From positions 95,157,388-95,221,387 of the forward strand of contig JALMQS010000099.1 of NCBI GenBank assembly GCA_024734495.1: a stretch of 64,000 nt of DNA, read 5' to 3'. Origin of the DNA: Forficula auricularia (taxonomy: Eukaryota > Arthropoda > Insecta > Dermaptera > Forficulidae). Below, one piece after another: positions 22,832 through 33,787 of the stretch (positions are counted from its first letter, which is position 1; each line of letters begins with the position of its first letter). The translations under genes and the position numbers were made by a program. The notes beneath the pieces were generated by a model. It had not been told where the DNA came from. It did not search any database and saw only the letters and a program-made list of their open reading frames with translations.

Positions 22832-23050
22832 TGAGTGGATATTGTTGAGGCAGTTCAAAATTCAAAAAAGAAGATAATTTATACCATCTTTTTATTCATA
22901 AACTGACTTTTCGGAAGGTTATTCACTTCTTTCTTTCTAAGCCCTGTAGGAGGGAATAAGCCTCCGAATCGTCGGTTTATGAATAAAAAGATAGTTTAAA
23001 ATTATCTATCTTTTTTTGAATTTAGGTCTGCCTCATCAATATCTACTCAC
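22832..23050. repeat. Foldback element, arms about 85 bp
   Basis: 'gagtggatattgttgaggca' on the left mirrors 'tgcctcatcaatatctactc' on the right. The inner arm contains 'ctttttattcataaactgac'. The 50-base centre has 'agccctgtaggagggaataa'. It lies directly beside the 22293-22758 inverted repeat but shares no sequence with it. Confidence 0.8.
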
Positions 23051-24845
23051 TAATAAATATAATACGCATTAACTACTAGATCTGTGAACTTTTTCAACCA
23101 TAATCTTACACCATATATCGCCAGCTCAATGATATGACTCAGAGATCTTATGAGTGAAACGTCGTGTATTTTATTTTTCAATTAGTATTTTCTTTGAATA
23201 GATATGTATAATAGTAAAAAATTTGATTTTTGCCAAAAAATTCTAATTAGTCATTATTTGAACCATATGGATGATTTAAGATAGTTATTTCGCGACAATA
23301 CTAGCAAAAAGTTAAAGCTAGAGTATATAGAACATACAATAAGGATTCATAATTCATAAGCCAAAAACTTTTTGCTATTTATGTACCACAACTAGCCAAT
23401 CCCCTGCTCGTTTGACAAATCCGTCAACACTGTTCGAGCTTGTATATATTTTATCATAGAAATTTCAGACAAACTACATTATAAAGGAGTTCTTTTTAAG
23501 CGATTGAAAGCTGTTACGACAATGGCTGAAGCGAAAAAACGTCAAAAAAATTACTAAAGTTAACCCACTTTTTAGGTTAAATAAATGCGTTGTTGCCAGC
23601 TTGTTTTTAGTAAAAAATTTTCATTATTTATTTATTATTATCTCAGTAACTGTGTTGTAACTATGAATTAAAATTTTCTTAAAAAATGTATTAGTTATTG
23701 TTTAATGTTGGTTTAGTTTTTTATAACAATAGTAAGAAGAGTTTCTTAATTATAATTAAATATGTATGTAAACTTTCCGATATTCCGTATAGTGCAATGT
23801 ATAAGAGTCTGAAAAACTTTATCTTTGGAATTTAATATCTCCGGAAATATATTGTTCATAAATTTCGTTTTGCCACCAATTGATGCAGAAGTATTTAAAT
23901 AATAATCTGTCTAAATTTCAAAAAAATCTTAAAAAACCCATATGGTGAAATAACTACCTTAAAAATATGTAAAACAATTTTCGTTATTAAGGTGAGATCT
24001 TGTCTACTTCCTCCCCTCTGTTGCTTGTGGCCTCGATCTTCCTTTTATGAAACCTGTCATTTGTTCGCTTACAAATCCAATACATTATATTTAATCTACC
24101 TAGTGCAAAATAACAGCCCGCATCCACTCCTTTACGAAAGTGTTAACTCTCGAAGGAGGAATATATATCTGACCAGAGAAATTACCATCGTGAAGGCTTT
24201 TACTCCGATTAGTGTCCATAACGACGGTGTTTTCACGTTCCACTTGTGAGTGTTTCTTCTCCCCTGAGCTGCAGGCAGCCAGCCACACAGTGGACACCGG
24301 CAAAAGGAAAGCACACTCTTTGGCTTATTAACAGGAAGCCTACTCATTAAGACATATTTTTCTGTGTAATTAATTTGCCTTAATTATTGTTCTTTAGATT
24401 TCACTTTGAAGTAAGGAAAAAAGTAACATCTTGAAATGGCAGTTTCTCATCTTTATTATTCTAATTTTGTGCTTAAGTGAATTCTCTTTTCGGTAAGGCA
24501 AAATTTCATTTTCGACATAGATTTATGAAAAAAGGAAAATTTAGACTGTAATTATTTAATAATGATAATAATTAAAACTATATAAAAATAGAATAATTAG
24601 TAAAAGAAAACGTTTTAATATAGTTTTACGAAAGAGCATTTTTATTTTTAAATAATAGATTCTATACTAAACAAGAGAAAATAATTTAAACAAACCGGAC
24701 AAGTGCGAGATATATAATTAAAAAATAGCCCATTCCATCTCGGTTCTAATAGATGACAGACAGCCTCTTGTGTTTTACTTAAAAATAAATTTTGATTTTT
24801 ATTGAAATTAATAAATCCTAATAATGAATATATGGTATTCTATCT
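23051..24845. other. AT-rich stretch; one foldback arm near its end
   Basis: 24710-24785 matches an outer arm of the 15348-15602 foldback ('aattaaaaaatagcccattc', 'taatagatgaca'). A less AT-rich patch (24000-24340) has overlapping short frames on both strands without any recognisable domain. Nothing else is supported. Confidence 0.45.
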
Positions 24846-26008
24846 ACCAGTGGCGGTTGGTGCCTTGACAATCAGGGGATGCTTCCATAAAATTACTCTT
24901 CATTTTTTGAAATTTTATTTTAATCCTCGCTTTTTTTTGCAAATTTCATCGAATACGGCATTATTTTCGTTATTTTTTAAATTTAACATTAGATTTTTAA
25001 AAAATATATTTTGGGACCTTTGCCCCAAACGGATACTGCTTTATGTGTGAGTAAGGGTAGGAGTCAGAAATAAATTCACAGTCCCTGAGATGGAAATCGA
25101 CCATCTTCCACAATGAATCAGCCTGTCCTTTAAGGAAATCTTAAACTTCTCCTAATTCTATTGCCATAAGCAAGCTATGACTTGCCTAAAACACTCTTAG
25201 TTATTTCCTATCTTATAATTAAATATAATAAATTATATTCAAATTTAAAACTAAAGTTTTTGAGCATCTTCTTTTTGAAAATAGTTGGAATGTTTTTCAA
25301 AAAATCAGCTCGAGGTTCAGATTAAGATATCTATTTTAAAAGAGAAATAATTTAATTTTTTAGAAGACGAACTGGTGGGATGAATCCCCTCTGATATCGC
25401 AATTTAATAATATTTCTACTAAAATCTTAAAATTTGTCCTAAAAATTAAATTCTTTCTCTATTATATTGAAAGTTCTTAGAAATAGATTAGTCCAGAGAT
25501 TCTCAAATCATCTTTATTTATTCCGGCTTTGTAGTTCCTCAGCGAGAACAATTTTTATTCGACTAAAACTCGTCTGATCTAGTCATTGACATGCTTGACC
25601 ATGGAGAAATATACCAGGCAGGGAGTTAAAACCTTCTATCAGCACCCTTTTGGAAAAATCATTCATTTTAATTTCCCCTTGAAACTATGCAACAATTTTA
25701 TTTCATTTCGAAAACCAATATACTTTTCAAAACAAAAAAATGTTTTTTATAGAAATATTTGAAATAACGGATAATAATTAAATGAGGAATTGAATAAGGA
25801 CAATTTTATCAAAGTTGTTATAATAGATTATTATGTGCATTTGTATTATATGCCCCCTCAGGGGTCGCACCCGATAACGAATAATAATTTGAAAATTTTA
25901 AAGATCCTCCTGAAATTTTGAAGTTGACCTTATATATTTATGAAAATACTTTAAATGTTTGAAATTTTAGGGATGCGTCGCATCCACAGCATGGAGACTA
26001 CTATCTAC
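24840..26008. mobile_element. hAT element of the 'CAGTGGCGG' family, with 8-bp duplication
   Basis: The left end CAGTGGCGGTTGGTG starts at 24848, and the right end is about 26000. Both sides carry CTATCTAC (24840-24847 and 26001-26008), a perfect 8-bp duplication. Subterminal 'ggggatgc' (left) and 'gggatgcgtcgcatcc' (right) match the copy at 54442-55676, as does the block near 'caaatttcatcgaa'. The terminal bases on the right are diverged. No transposase frame is visible. A single arm of the 13786 foldback (25375-25465) lies within it. Confidence 0.75.
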
Positions 26009-26129
26009 TGTTTTTCATGCGCTTCTCTTATAAAAATAGTTTGAATTATTTATTAAACATTTTGATTTTTCAGTTTACCAAGTTAAGAAAGTTGATAAAT
26101 TCTAGTATTTTATTTATTTATCAGACTTC

Positions 26130-26714
26130 ATTTAGCACAGTCCTTCTTAAACTATGGGTGACAACCCCATTTTGGGACTCGAAATTGAATTTTGGGGTCG
26201 CGAAACATAGGACAACAATGACAATGAAACAATCAATGATCAATGAAAAAATTATATAAAACAGTGGACAAAAAATTAATTTTTAGTGAATTCTAAGTAC
26301 CATATATCGATCATTAAATTTCCAATAATTTTTCAAATTGCCATTTTGTATTAGATATCTTTTTATTTAAGTGAAGCGACGTTCTCAACATCGGGAATTT
26401 TAAAATCAAAATACCGATCAAATTTGTAAAATAAAATGATGATGAACTCATTGTTGTTTGATTCTTTATTTAAAATAAACAAGCAGATCCATTTCATTAT
26501 TACTTAGATTTAAAAATTGTAATTATGTAGTTTTAATAAATCATACAATTATTATAGTAGGTATGTTTATTAAGGTTTACTTCACTATAAATTTATTTAA
26601 GATTTGCTCGTAAAAATGCTGGTTTATACTTTATAACATTTATCTATTTAATATGGAATCGAGAAAAATTTCTTAGTCACGAATGAAAAAAGCTTAAGAA
26701 GCCCAAATTTAACA
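26130..26714 (+). mobile_element. Decayed hAT element with transposase C-terminal trace
   Basis: The left end (26138) reads CAGTCCTTCTTAAACTATGGG, followed by 'acaacccca', the familiar form of an animal hAT terminus. The right end near 26706 is the inverse of that motif ('cacgaatgaaaaaagcttaa'). Flanks ATTTAGCA and ATTTAACA differ at one base and fit an 8-bp duplication. In between, 26361-26426 encodes LSEATFSTSG and KSKYRS before a stop, which resembles the conserved hAT C-terminal dimerisation block (SE..FS..G.i..+yRs.L). The rest of the transposase is gone. Confidence 0.65.
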
Positions 26715-26937
26715 TATAAAAGTCCTCCATCATTATGGATTATTGGTAATATATATTCTTGAAAAAACATTAAAAAATCAGTAATGAAAAGAAAAATATT
26801 TTTTTTAATTGTCTATATATTTCTGTACAAATATGGATAAATTTATTCAAAATTTCCTCCGTCATTAATCAAATATAAAATTCATAAATTTAGGATTTTT
26901 TCGAAATTTTATTATTGTCTTTTTTACTGTTCTAGCG

Positions 26938-27171
26938 TCATAAAAAGCCTCCATTGTCATTTATAAAACATACATTTGAATAAATTTGTAAAAACACATT
27001 AATATTAAGACTGGCATCTGTAATTATAAGTTTTCTCAATGAAGAAATTGTTTTTAATGTTTCTGAATAAAAAGAAGCATGTAATTCAAGATAATGATGC
27101 CAGTCACATTCAGCATCTCCACAAAGATGATAATCTGTTGAATTTGGAAGGCAATTGTAGGAAATCGCCAT
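26938..27171 (-). other. 77-codon open frame, unrecognised
   Basis: This minus-strand frame encodes non-repetitive, mixed-composition protein with two cysteines and a tryptophan near the start (CGDAECDWHHYLELHASF) and ends NDNGGFL. That is more protein-like than other frames in this AT-rich setting. No domain, signal peptide or splice context is recognised. It may be a decayed exon or element fragment. The ATG follows directly after an in-frame TAG, so the start is only the first possible one. Confidence 0.25.
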
Positions 27172-27857
27172 CTAATTACATGTAAATGCCTATCTTGAAG
27201 ACTTCCCGGTTATAAAAAAAATTTAAGGAAAGTCAAATTTACTGTTAAAAGAATTCATCGCAATCTAGAGAAAAAATTTGTTCATATTTACTATTATAAT
27301 TTCAAATTATTTTTATTTTATTTTTTATTTATTTTGATATTAAACATGATTGGAACAACTTTGTTAAAGATATCAATATAAATAATAAGTATCATTTACT
27401 AAAGAATAGTTTCAAGACTTTTAACTTGGATCTAAATTTGGAAATGTCACCAAAAGAATAATAGAAGTTAAATCTTAGGGGAAATTTTTTATGAATTCTC
27501 ATAGAATGAAAAAACAACTCTAATTTTTAATTCTATTTTCTCTTCATAGTATTTTCTCCTCTTATTGGACAAAACGTTTGTCAGGATATGTACTAAGTTC
27601 TACTTGTACATATTTAGATTTGTTAGTGATTCAAATAAATAAATGAAACTGTTTTGATTTTAATCTATGTTTCTTTTGGTAAATCTATTTTTGATTTATA
27701 TACCTACCTATAATTATATTATATTATTTTAATGATAATGATGCAAAAAAACCCTTAAGTCACAATAGATTCTTTCAGAAAAGAAAATAGTTTTCAGGAT
27801 AATGAGTGGAAACGAACTACATAGTTTTTGGGATTCGCTGTATAAAGTAATAAAAAT
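27172..27857. other. AT-rich stretch with nothing recognised
   Basis: No element end, RNA or credible frame was found. Confidence 0.45.
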
Positions 27858-28160
27858 TTAAAAATATAAGAATTCTAGGCAGGTTTCACAAAAATAAAAG
27901 ACAAGATCCTTCTTAGCATAACTCTATATACTATATGTATATTTTGGGGTACGATCCCATCTTAAAGAGTTCAACGAAAATTTTTTAAGGGCTCGTACCC
28001 CAAAATATACATAGTGTTATGCCAATAAGCATATTGTCTAATATTTTTGTGAAACCTACATAGAACTTTTATATTTAAAATTTTTTTTAATTTTCATTAC
28101 TTTATTTAAACATGTTTCACCAAGAACCTACACCATTCTCCTTTAACAAAAAATGAATTT
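27858..28160. repeat. Foldback of the hammerhead-associated family
   Basis: The arms (27858-27948 and 27991-28079) mirror each other through 'ttctaggcaggtttcacaaa', 'gacaagat' and 'tattttggggtacgatccc'. The centre is 'tcttaaagagttcaacgaaa'-like. The right flank 'acatgtttcaccaagaacct' then 'accattctcc' is the family tail also seen after the hammerhead-like copies at 12470 and 50285. Here the CTGATGA/GAAA core is not intact. Confidence 0.75.
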
Positions 28161-28254
28161 GTTGACTTTATTTTAGTGTTAATATATGGCAAATACACAT
28201 TTTAGTTAATTTAGAAATGAATTATTTGTATATATACAGAATAAAAATATCAGA

Positions 28255-28465
28255 GTAAAACGCAGAGTGCGTAATTATTATTATTTTTTTAGGGGGGGGG
28301 GCTTGAAAATTGTTGAATTTTAGTATTATATGCAAAAAATAAAAGCGGTCAGTTCTTATAACTTCAACAAAAAATATTGAAAAGCTCTTCTAATTCTATA
28401 GAACTGAATAAAATGGGAGGGAGAGGGCACTTTTCATGTAACTGAGGGTGGGGCACCCTTGTAAT
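28255..28465 (-). repeat. C-rich-ended dispersed repeat, copy 2 (inverse)
   Basis: It is the inverse of 20530-20715, running from the G-run at about 28293 to 'ggtggggcacccttgtaatt'. Shared core: 'ttataacttcaacaaaaaat'. Not coding. Confidence 0.6.
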
Positions 28466-28550
28466 TATGTATTTATATAAATTATTTGTTAGATACTAAC
28501 ATTGTGTTTTAATTAAATTAAAATTAACCAAGTTATGAGAACCCCAATTT

Positions 28551-28799
28551 TTAAGTCTGCATAATTCTAAATGTAGGAGTGCTGTCATCTGCGTAGCAAT
28601 GAATCGGATTAGAGAACAAATTTAGAAGATCGTTGATAGATTTTTTATCTGAATTAGATTTTTCTATCGAAAATAAAATCTTTGATTCAAATATGTAAAT
28701 GATAATATCCTGTTTGCCTAATAATTCATTAAAAATAGAACATTTTAGAATAGTTTTAGAAAGTAAGTTTCTATTCATGGAATTAAATTGAGACATCAA
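28551..28799 (-). pseudogene. Reverse transcriptase fragment with YADD motif
   Basis: The minus-strand frame carries NDLLN, then SNPIHCYADDST. In non-LTR retrotransposon reverse transcriptases of the jockey/CR1 sort, the catalytic block reads '..f.INDL......i..yADDt', with the two aspartates binding metal. The order and spacing fit. Sequence before this block is not recognisable RT, and the frame stops soon after, so only a short piece of RT domain remains. An AT-rich chance frame giving this motif in context is unlikely but not excluded. Confidence 0.6.
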
Positions 28800-29255
28800 T
28801 TCAAATTGTAGTTTGAATGTGATACGTTAATTTGAGTTTTGTTTACATTTTTAGAATTTCATCCATTTCATTTTACAGACTAAGGCAATATAGGAAATTG
28901 AATGTTAAGGCGTTTGTTAGTATTCTCTAATTAAGGTTAACTAGACATCTAATTCGTTTTGAAGAATAAGGCCGCAGGTGTCGTTGAATTTTTCTTCCCT
29001 CTTCTCTTTTTACTCACTTCTCTTTATCCATCAATCATTAGTAACAATTCAGATCACTTTTAAGAAAAATAAATAAACAGCTTTCACTTGAATCGCTAAA
29101 TATAATCTTTATATACAGTTTCTTCCTTCCGGTAACTCTCACTGACAAGTCAAGTTTGCTATTTGAATAACTAATCTAATAAAGTTAGTATAAGCTAGAA
29201 AAGAAAATATATTCATTGTTGATAACTCTTATACCTATTGATCATTTACCTAGTA

Positions 29256-29613
29256 AAAACGGGTTCTTGCTAGTTAAAACGCGTTTCACTGAATACCTTT
29301 GTGGCAAATAGAATTTACTGATGTTGGTTGAGTTTGGTCCAAAATTCAAGAAACTTCACTTTTGACCTTCCGCCTCATTTTGAGGTGTTTATTTTCAAAA
29401 TTTTTTAAAAGAAAATGTCAAAAATTACATCCACCACAACATAATTTTCGACATTTTCTTTCAAAAAATGAGACGGAAGGTCAAAAATGAGGATGCTAGA
29501 CTTTTGGACCAAACTCAACCAACATCACTAAATTCTAGTTGCCACAAAGCTATTCAATGAAACACACATTAACAAGTAACAACCCGTTCTTACAAAAACT
29601 GTTTTTACTGGAA
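29256..29613. repeat. Foldback F1, copy 1
   Basis: The arms of about 160 bp mirror each other through 'cgggttcttgctagttaaaa', 'cctttgtggcaaatagaatt', 'gttggttgagtttggtcca', and 'gaccttccgcctcatttt'. The centre contains an imperfect 'aaaatgtcaaaaattacat' stretch. A second copy of the whole palindrome is the innermost layer of the 47.7-48.7 kb structure (47893-48320). Confidence 0.85.
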
Positions 29614-29860
29614 CATAATATACAATGATATTGATTCAAGAAGATCCTCTGAAGTCCAGAGTCAACCCTTCGTGAAAAGAGAAAGGGAAGGAAAGTTTAG
29701 GGATTGTGAGTCAAGCTGAAGGTACCTGATGAAGATGTGGTTCTTGAATAATTGAATGTTATAAGCTACCGGAAAGGTATTCATTTATACTGGTGGAATC
29801 GGAAATGATTATTCTTATATAATAGAACTACACATACATATATTTATTTTCTATAATATA

Positions 29861-30557
29861 CAGGATGTTTCTAGATTGATGAGAAATATTTTAATGTGTG
29901 ATTTTCCAGCAAAAAATTAAGGGGGGGGGGGGTCTTTCATATAATTTTTTGTTCAACCCCCCTTTTTTCCAAAAATTACAGCACTCTAAAGTTGGGGGGG
30001 GAATAGTTTTTATTTAATTTAAGAATTTAGAAGAGTGAAATTTGGCAGATAATTGATGCTAAAAAATGGCAGTTTTTGATGATTTTTGTAACCCTAAAAT
30101 GCTATCACAAGGGAATGAAATTTTTTTTTAACAAATTATAACTAATCTGTGAATTTATGTGAAAAGGGTTTCAATTATATTTTATATTTTTGTGATCAAA
30201 CAAACCATTTTATGAGAAAAAGTTAACATATAAAAAAGTTGCATATTGAATCCGTATTTATAAATCAAGTTTTTAAATAGGAAAATGTAGATGCATTAAA
30301 AATTTTTGAAGCAAACTACTATAGGGGTTGATTTTTTGTCACAGCATTTTAGAGTTACAAAAATCGTCATTATATGGTCATTCTTCTAAATTATTCCGTA
30401 GTGGATATATTAAATAAAAACACCCCCCTAACTTTAGAGGGCTATACCTTGAAGGAGAAGGGGTTTTGAGGAAAAATTATATGAAAGACCCCCCCTTAAT
30501 TTTTTACTGAAAAATCACCCTTTAAAACGTTTCGCATCAATTTAGACACATCCTGGG
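29861..30557. mobile_element. TIR element of about 700 bp ('CAGGATGT' ends)
   Basis: The left end ACAGGATGTTTCTAG and right end (inverse CCAGGATGTGTCTAAA) are inverted. Similarity continues inward for over 100 bases per side ('aaaaaattaaggggg', 'tttcatataatttttt', 'ctctaaagtt') and again around 'atgctatcac' and 'gcattttagagtta'. TA dinucleotides flank both ends, which would suit a Tc1/mariner-type duplication, but a gap at the right end makes this uncertain. No transposase frame is seen. Confidence 0.7.
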
Positions 30558-32080
30558 TAAATGCATAAAAATTAGGTCTTTATGCCTTATAAATATTAGA
30601 CAAGAAATAACAGAATTGCGTTGTGCATCTTAAAAAATTGATTAGTGGAATCATTATAATTTACAAATAATTAGATATCTAATAAATAACTCAGTTCCAT
30701 TTTATAAAAAATAATATTTTCTTTACAAGACATTCACTGATAAAATTAGTACTCGATATAACTAGTGAAACTCAATAAAGTTTGAGAGTCGCCATTGAAA
30801 AAATCAAGGTCAGAAATTATTAGAATAAATTGAAGGAGAATAATATATGATAATAATTCTAAATATTACTATTATATCTATTGTTGACTTATAAATGAAA
30901 TAATACACTCTTTTATTGTAATTGGTTAAATGATTTAATGCGAGAAAAATAAATTATTACATTATGATCTTGATAAAGTATCCTGACTGCATTATTTTAT
31001 ATAATAATAAATTACATGATTGCTTGTCTATGCATTTGAATGGAAGAGATCTAAAGTGACTACTGGGAATTCATTTCTCTATCAATCGATTCTTTCAATG
31101 GAATTTTTTTTTAGAATTCGAAACAGTTTATGGGTAACTAAGAAATTGATGGGACCTTGAATAAAAATGAATAAAAAGAAAATATATTACCTGCATTCAA
31201 TTATGCCATTTACATTTAAGGGATGATTTTTTTGAAAAAAATCTATATATTGGAAATCTCATAAGTCGGTGAATGTCACTCTAGGATCTGGACTTTTTAC
31301 TATAATAATGACCACATTATTTCTGTAGCAAAAGCTGTTTCATGCAAGCTTGACTTTCTATTCTAGACCAGCTTTTTTATCTCTTCTCAACTGCTTAAAC
31401 AATTCAAGATTCAAATTCGTCCCTCTTAGACTAAGGTCCCAATCTGTGGAGAGGGACCTCCTTTCATTATCTTGCCATTCTGAATGCAATTTAGAAGGAA
31501 ATATATCAAACTAATAAGAGATTCAGCATTAAATAGCGCACTCGATTCCCTTGCTCATAGTTGGACCGTCTTCGCTTTTTTTCTTTTTTATATACTAGTA
31601 CTTGTACCTACTAGTATACAGCGATGACGTTTGTTCTGACGAAATACATTCAATAACCCCCTCGCAAAATTTGGAGAAAAACACACGAATTTCAAATATT
31701 CAACACCCCTTTGCGATTAAATTAGATACTAACTGAAGAAACACAATTTCCTCACCCATTCATATTTCTTGCGACATACTTATAAATGACGCTGCACACG
31801 AGGGTTTTTCCGCTACCTATTTTTGGGAGCCCTGGTTTGCAATTTGGAGGCCTGTCGTAATCGAAATGACATCACTATTGGCTGCCTTTCCGGCTAGCTT
31901 GCTTGATTTAAAAGATTGGACATGTTCTATTTTCCGGCTTGGTCCTGGGATGCTTTTGAGTGAGAACAAGCAGACAAAAAATTATTAAAACAAGCCTCAG
32001 TGTGCAGCGGCCTTAACCTTTACTTTTTCAAGACCAGCATGAACATCTACCTTCAAATCTGAGCTAATCCGTGAAATTTC
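30558..32080. other. AT-rich stretch with nothing recognised
   Basis: No gene or repeat boundary was found. 31740-31960 is somewhat less AT-rich ('ggttttcc', 'ctttccggctagcttgcttg') but has no credible frame. Confidence 0.4.
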
Positions 32081-32083
32081 TTT

Positions 32084-32200
32084 CTTAACTTTTAAGGAGT
32101 TCGGTGTTGGTTCTAGGTGAAACATTTTAATATAATAATAAAACTTGAGTAAGATGTGAAACCTACCTCGTATCTTACTCAAGTTTTATTATTAAATTTC
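32084..32200. repeat. Short foldback, hammerhead-associated family
   Basis: An inverse family tail ('ggttctaggtgaaacatttt', 32109-32128) is followed by a hairpin with 26-bp arms reading 'ataataaaacttgagtaaga' (about 32134 onward) and its inverse (to 32197), around 'gtgaaacctacctcg'. The combination of the two strings matches members at 12600, 28110 and 51204. Confidence 0.65.
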
Positions 32201-32299
32201 TTTCTATTCACCTTTCTTCTTTCCAAGATGAAAGGGTTCACCTTGGACTACAGATGTTGTCCCTTACATTAATATCATTAAAAATAATTTAGATACTTA

Positions 32300-32498
32300 A
32301 TTCATTATTTTATAATATTTTTGATAACAATTAGTAGGCCTTGGGGAACTTTTGTAGTTGTAATCAAAATGATTTAATACTATTTGTAAATTAGCACAAA
32401 AATTCTAATTTACAATTAGTGCTATATCATTTTGAATACACCAAAAACTTCCCCAAGGCCTCTTAATTGTTACCAAAATATTATACATAAATAATAAA
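32300..32498. repeat. Foldback/MITE, arms about 88 bp
   Basis: The left arm (32305-32390) and right arm (32400-32494) mirror each other through 'ataacaattagtaggccttg', 'gggaactttt', 'caaaatgat' and 'tgtaaattag'. The loop is about 12 bases. No coding content. The termini are AT-rich, so exact ends and target duplication cannot be fixed. Confidence 0.85.
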
Positions 32499-33420
32499 TA
32501 AAGAAGAACAACAATCCAACAACCTGTATTTAGGAAGATTTTCTACTGTAATTATATGTTAATTCATTATATTCAAATAATCTAGTGTCAGTTAATTCCA
32601 CTGACAAGTAAATAATTAGGTGCACCTGAAATTTGGCACAACAGTTTGTCTTAATAATTTGTATCTTGCAACGTATTTTCAGCTTTCTAGTTCAAATACT
32701 TTAAAGATGAAAAAATTGCCAATTTACTAAAATTTGCAGATAGCATACCAAAGTTTACATTCAAATATTTTAAATGAAAACAAAAAGGTAAATGATAGCC
32801 ATGAGGCCCGGAGTTAAAACGATATCTCTAGCATTTGTACCCTCAGTGGTTCACTAAAAATTACACTACGAAAAATGTCATCCATTAGTAAGCTTGAAGT
32901 TAATGTCAATCCACATTTAAACAAAGATTCTTCTTGGCTAATTTGGTTCGCGAGATGGAAATACAAATGTTATAGCACGACCTCATTCGGATACCTTCTG
33001 TTTTTTTTAACATTTAATTAAAATAATTACTCATCAGTAAAATAAAGTGATTAAACTTTCAAATGTGATAAAATTTAAATTTCTTTATAAATGTTTGTTT
33101 AAATTCATTTGCATGTAAGATTTCTTCTTATGAAATCTTTTCAAAGCACATATCGAACTTTTAAATTGATCATTTTATCCAAAAATAGTGTTAGTAGGAA
33201 TTTCACTACAACTCTAATTCGATTATATAACAAAATAAATTGACGTCTGCAATCTTTATCGAAGAAGACAACTAATTGCATTTGATGTTTTATTCATAGC
33301 TTAGTAATTGAAATAAGAGTTATTTATCTTTCACTATACTTTAATCTAATTCTTATTAAACCATAGTTGGTTTTTGAGTATTTACATATGATAATTTAGT
33401 TTTCATAATCTATTTTAATA
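32499..33420. other. AT-rich stretch with nothing recognised
   Basis: No element ends or credible frames. 32900-33000 is slightly less AT-rich without recognisable content. Confidence 0.4.
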
Positions 33421-33428
33421 TTTCATAC

Positions 33429-33787
33429 CTATAGATCATCATCATTGAGTACCCAGTCATAAGACTGGTTTGACACAACTACCTGTCTCCACTCAGCTCC
33501 GTCACATGTCAGTACTTTGACCTCTCTAAATGATTCACATCCCATATCCCCAATTATTTGGTCTAAATATTCTAACCTGGGCCACCCCTCTAAGATATCC
33601 CTAAGCAATCCACCGAGTCTCAGTGTGTGCCCCATTATCTGACCTCTTTTCTTCCTCAGCCTCTTCCACAAAGTTCTTCTTTCTTCGATTCTTTCAAGAA
33701 CCTCTTCATTTGTAATTCTATCCATCTAATTGATATTCATCATTCTTCTGTTCCACCACATTTCGAAAGCCTCCAATCTCTTCTCAA
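33429..33787 (-). pseudogene. 3' relic of an endonuclease-reverse transcriptase LINE
   Basis: The minus-strand reading gives EAFEMWWNRRMMNIN, an in-frame TAG (33726-33728) where the family has Trp, then DRITNEEVLERIEERRTLW, RGQIMGHTLR, and PRLEYLDQIIGDMGC. This is the well-known C-terminal region of insect endonuclease-reverse transcriptase retrotransposons (domain after RT, ending near 'NQS.DW'). The basic 'GKR.RGRPR' segment normally before 'LEY' has been cut down to 'EGWPRLEY', an in-frame deletion. 5' truncation, the premature stop and the deletion make it a dead copy. The stop-terminated end lies at 33429. Confidence 0.9.
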
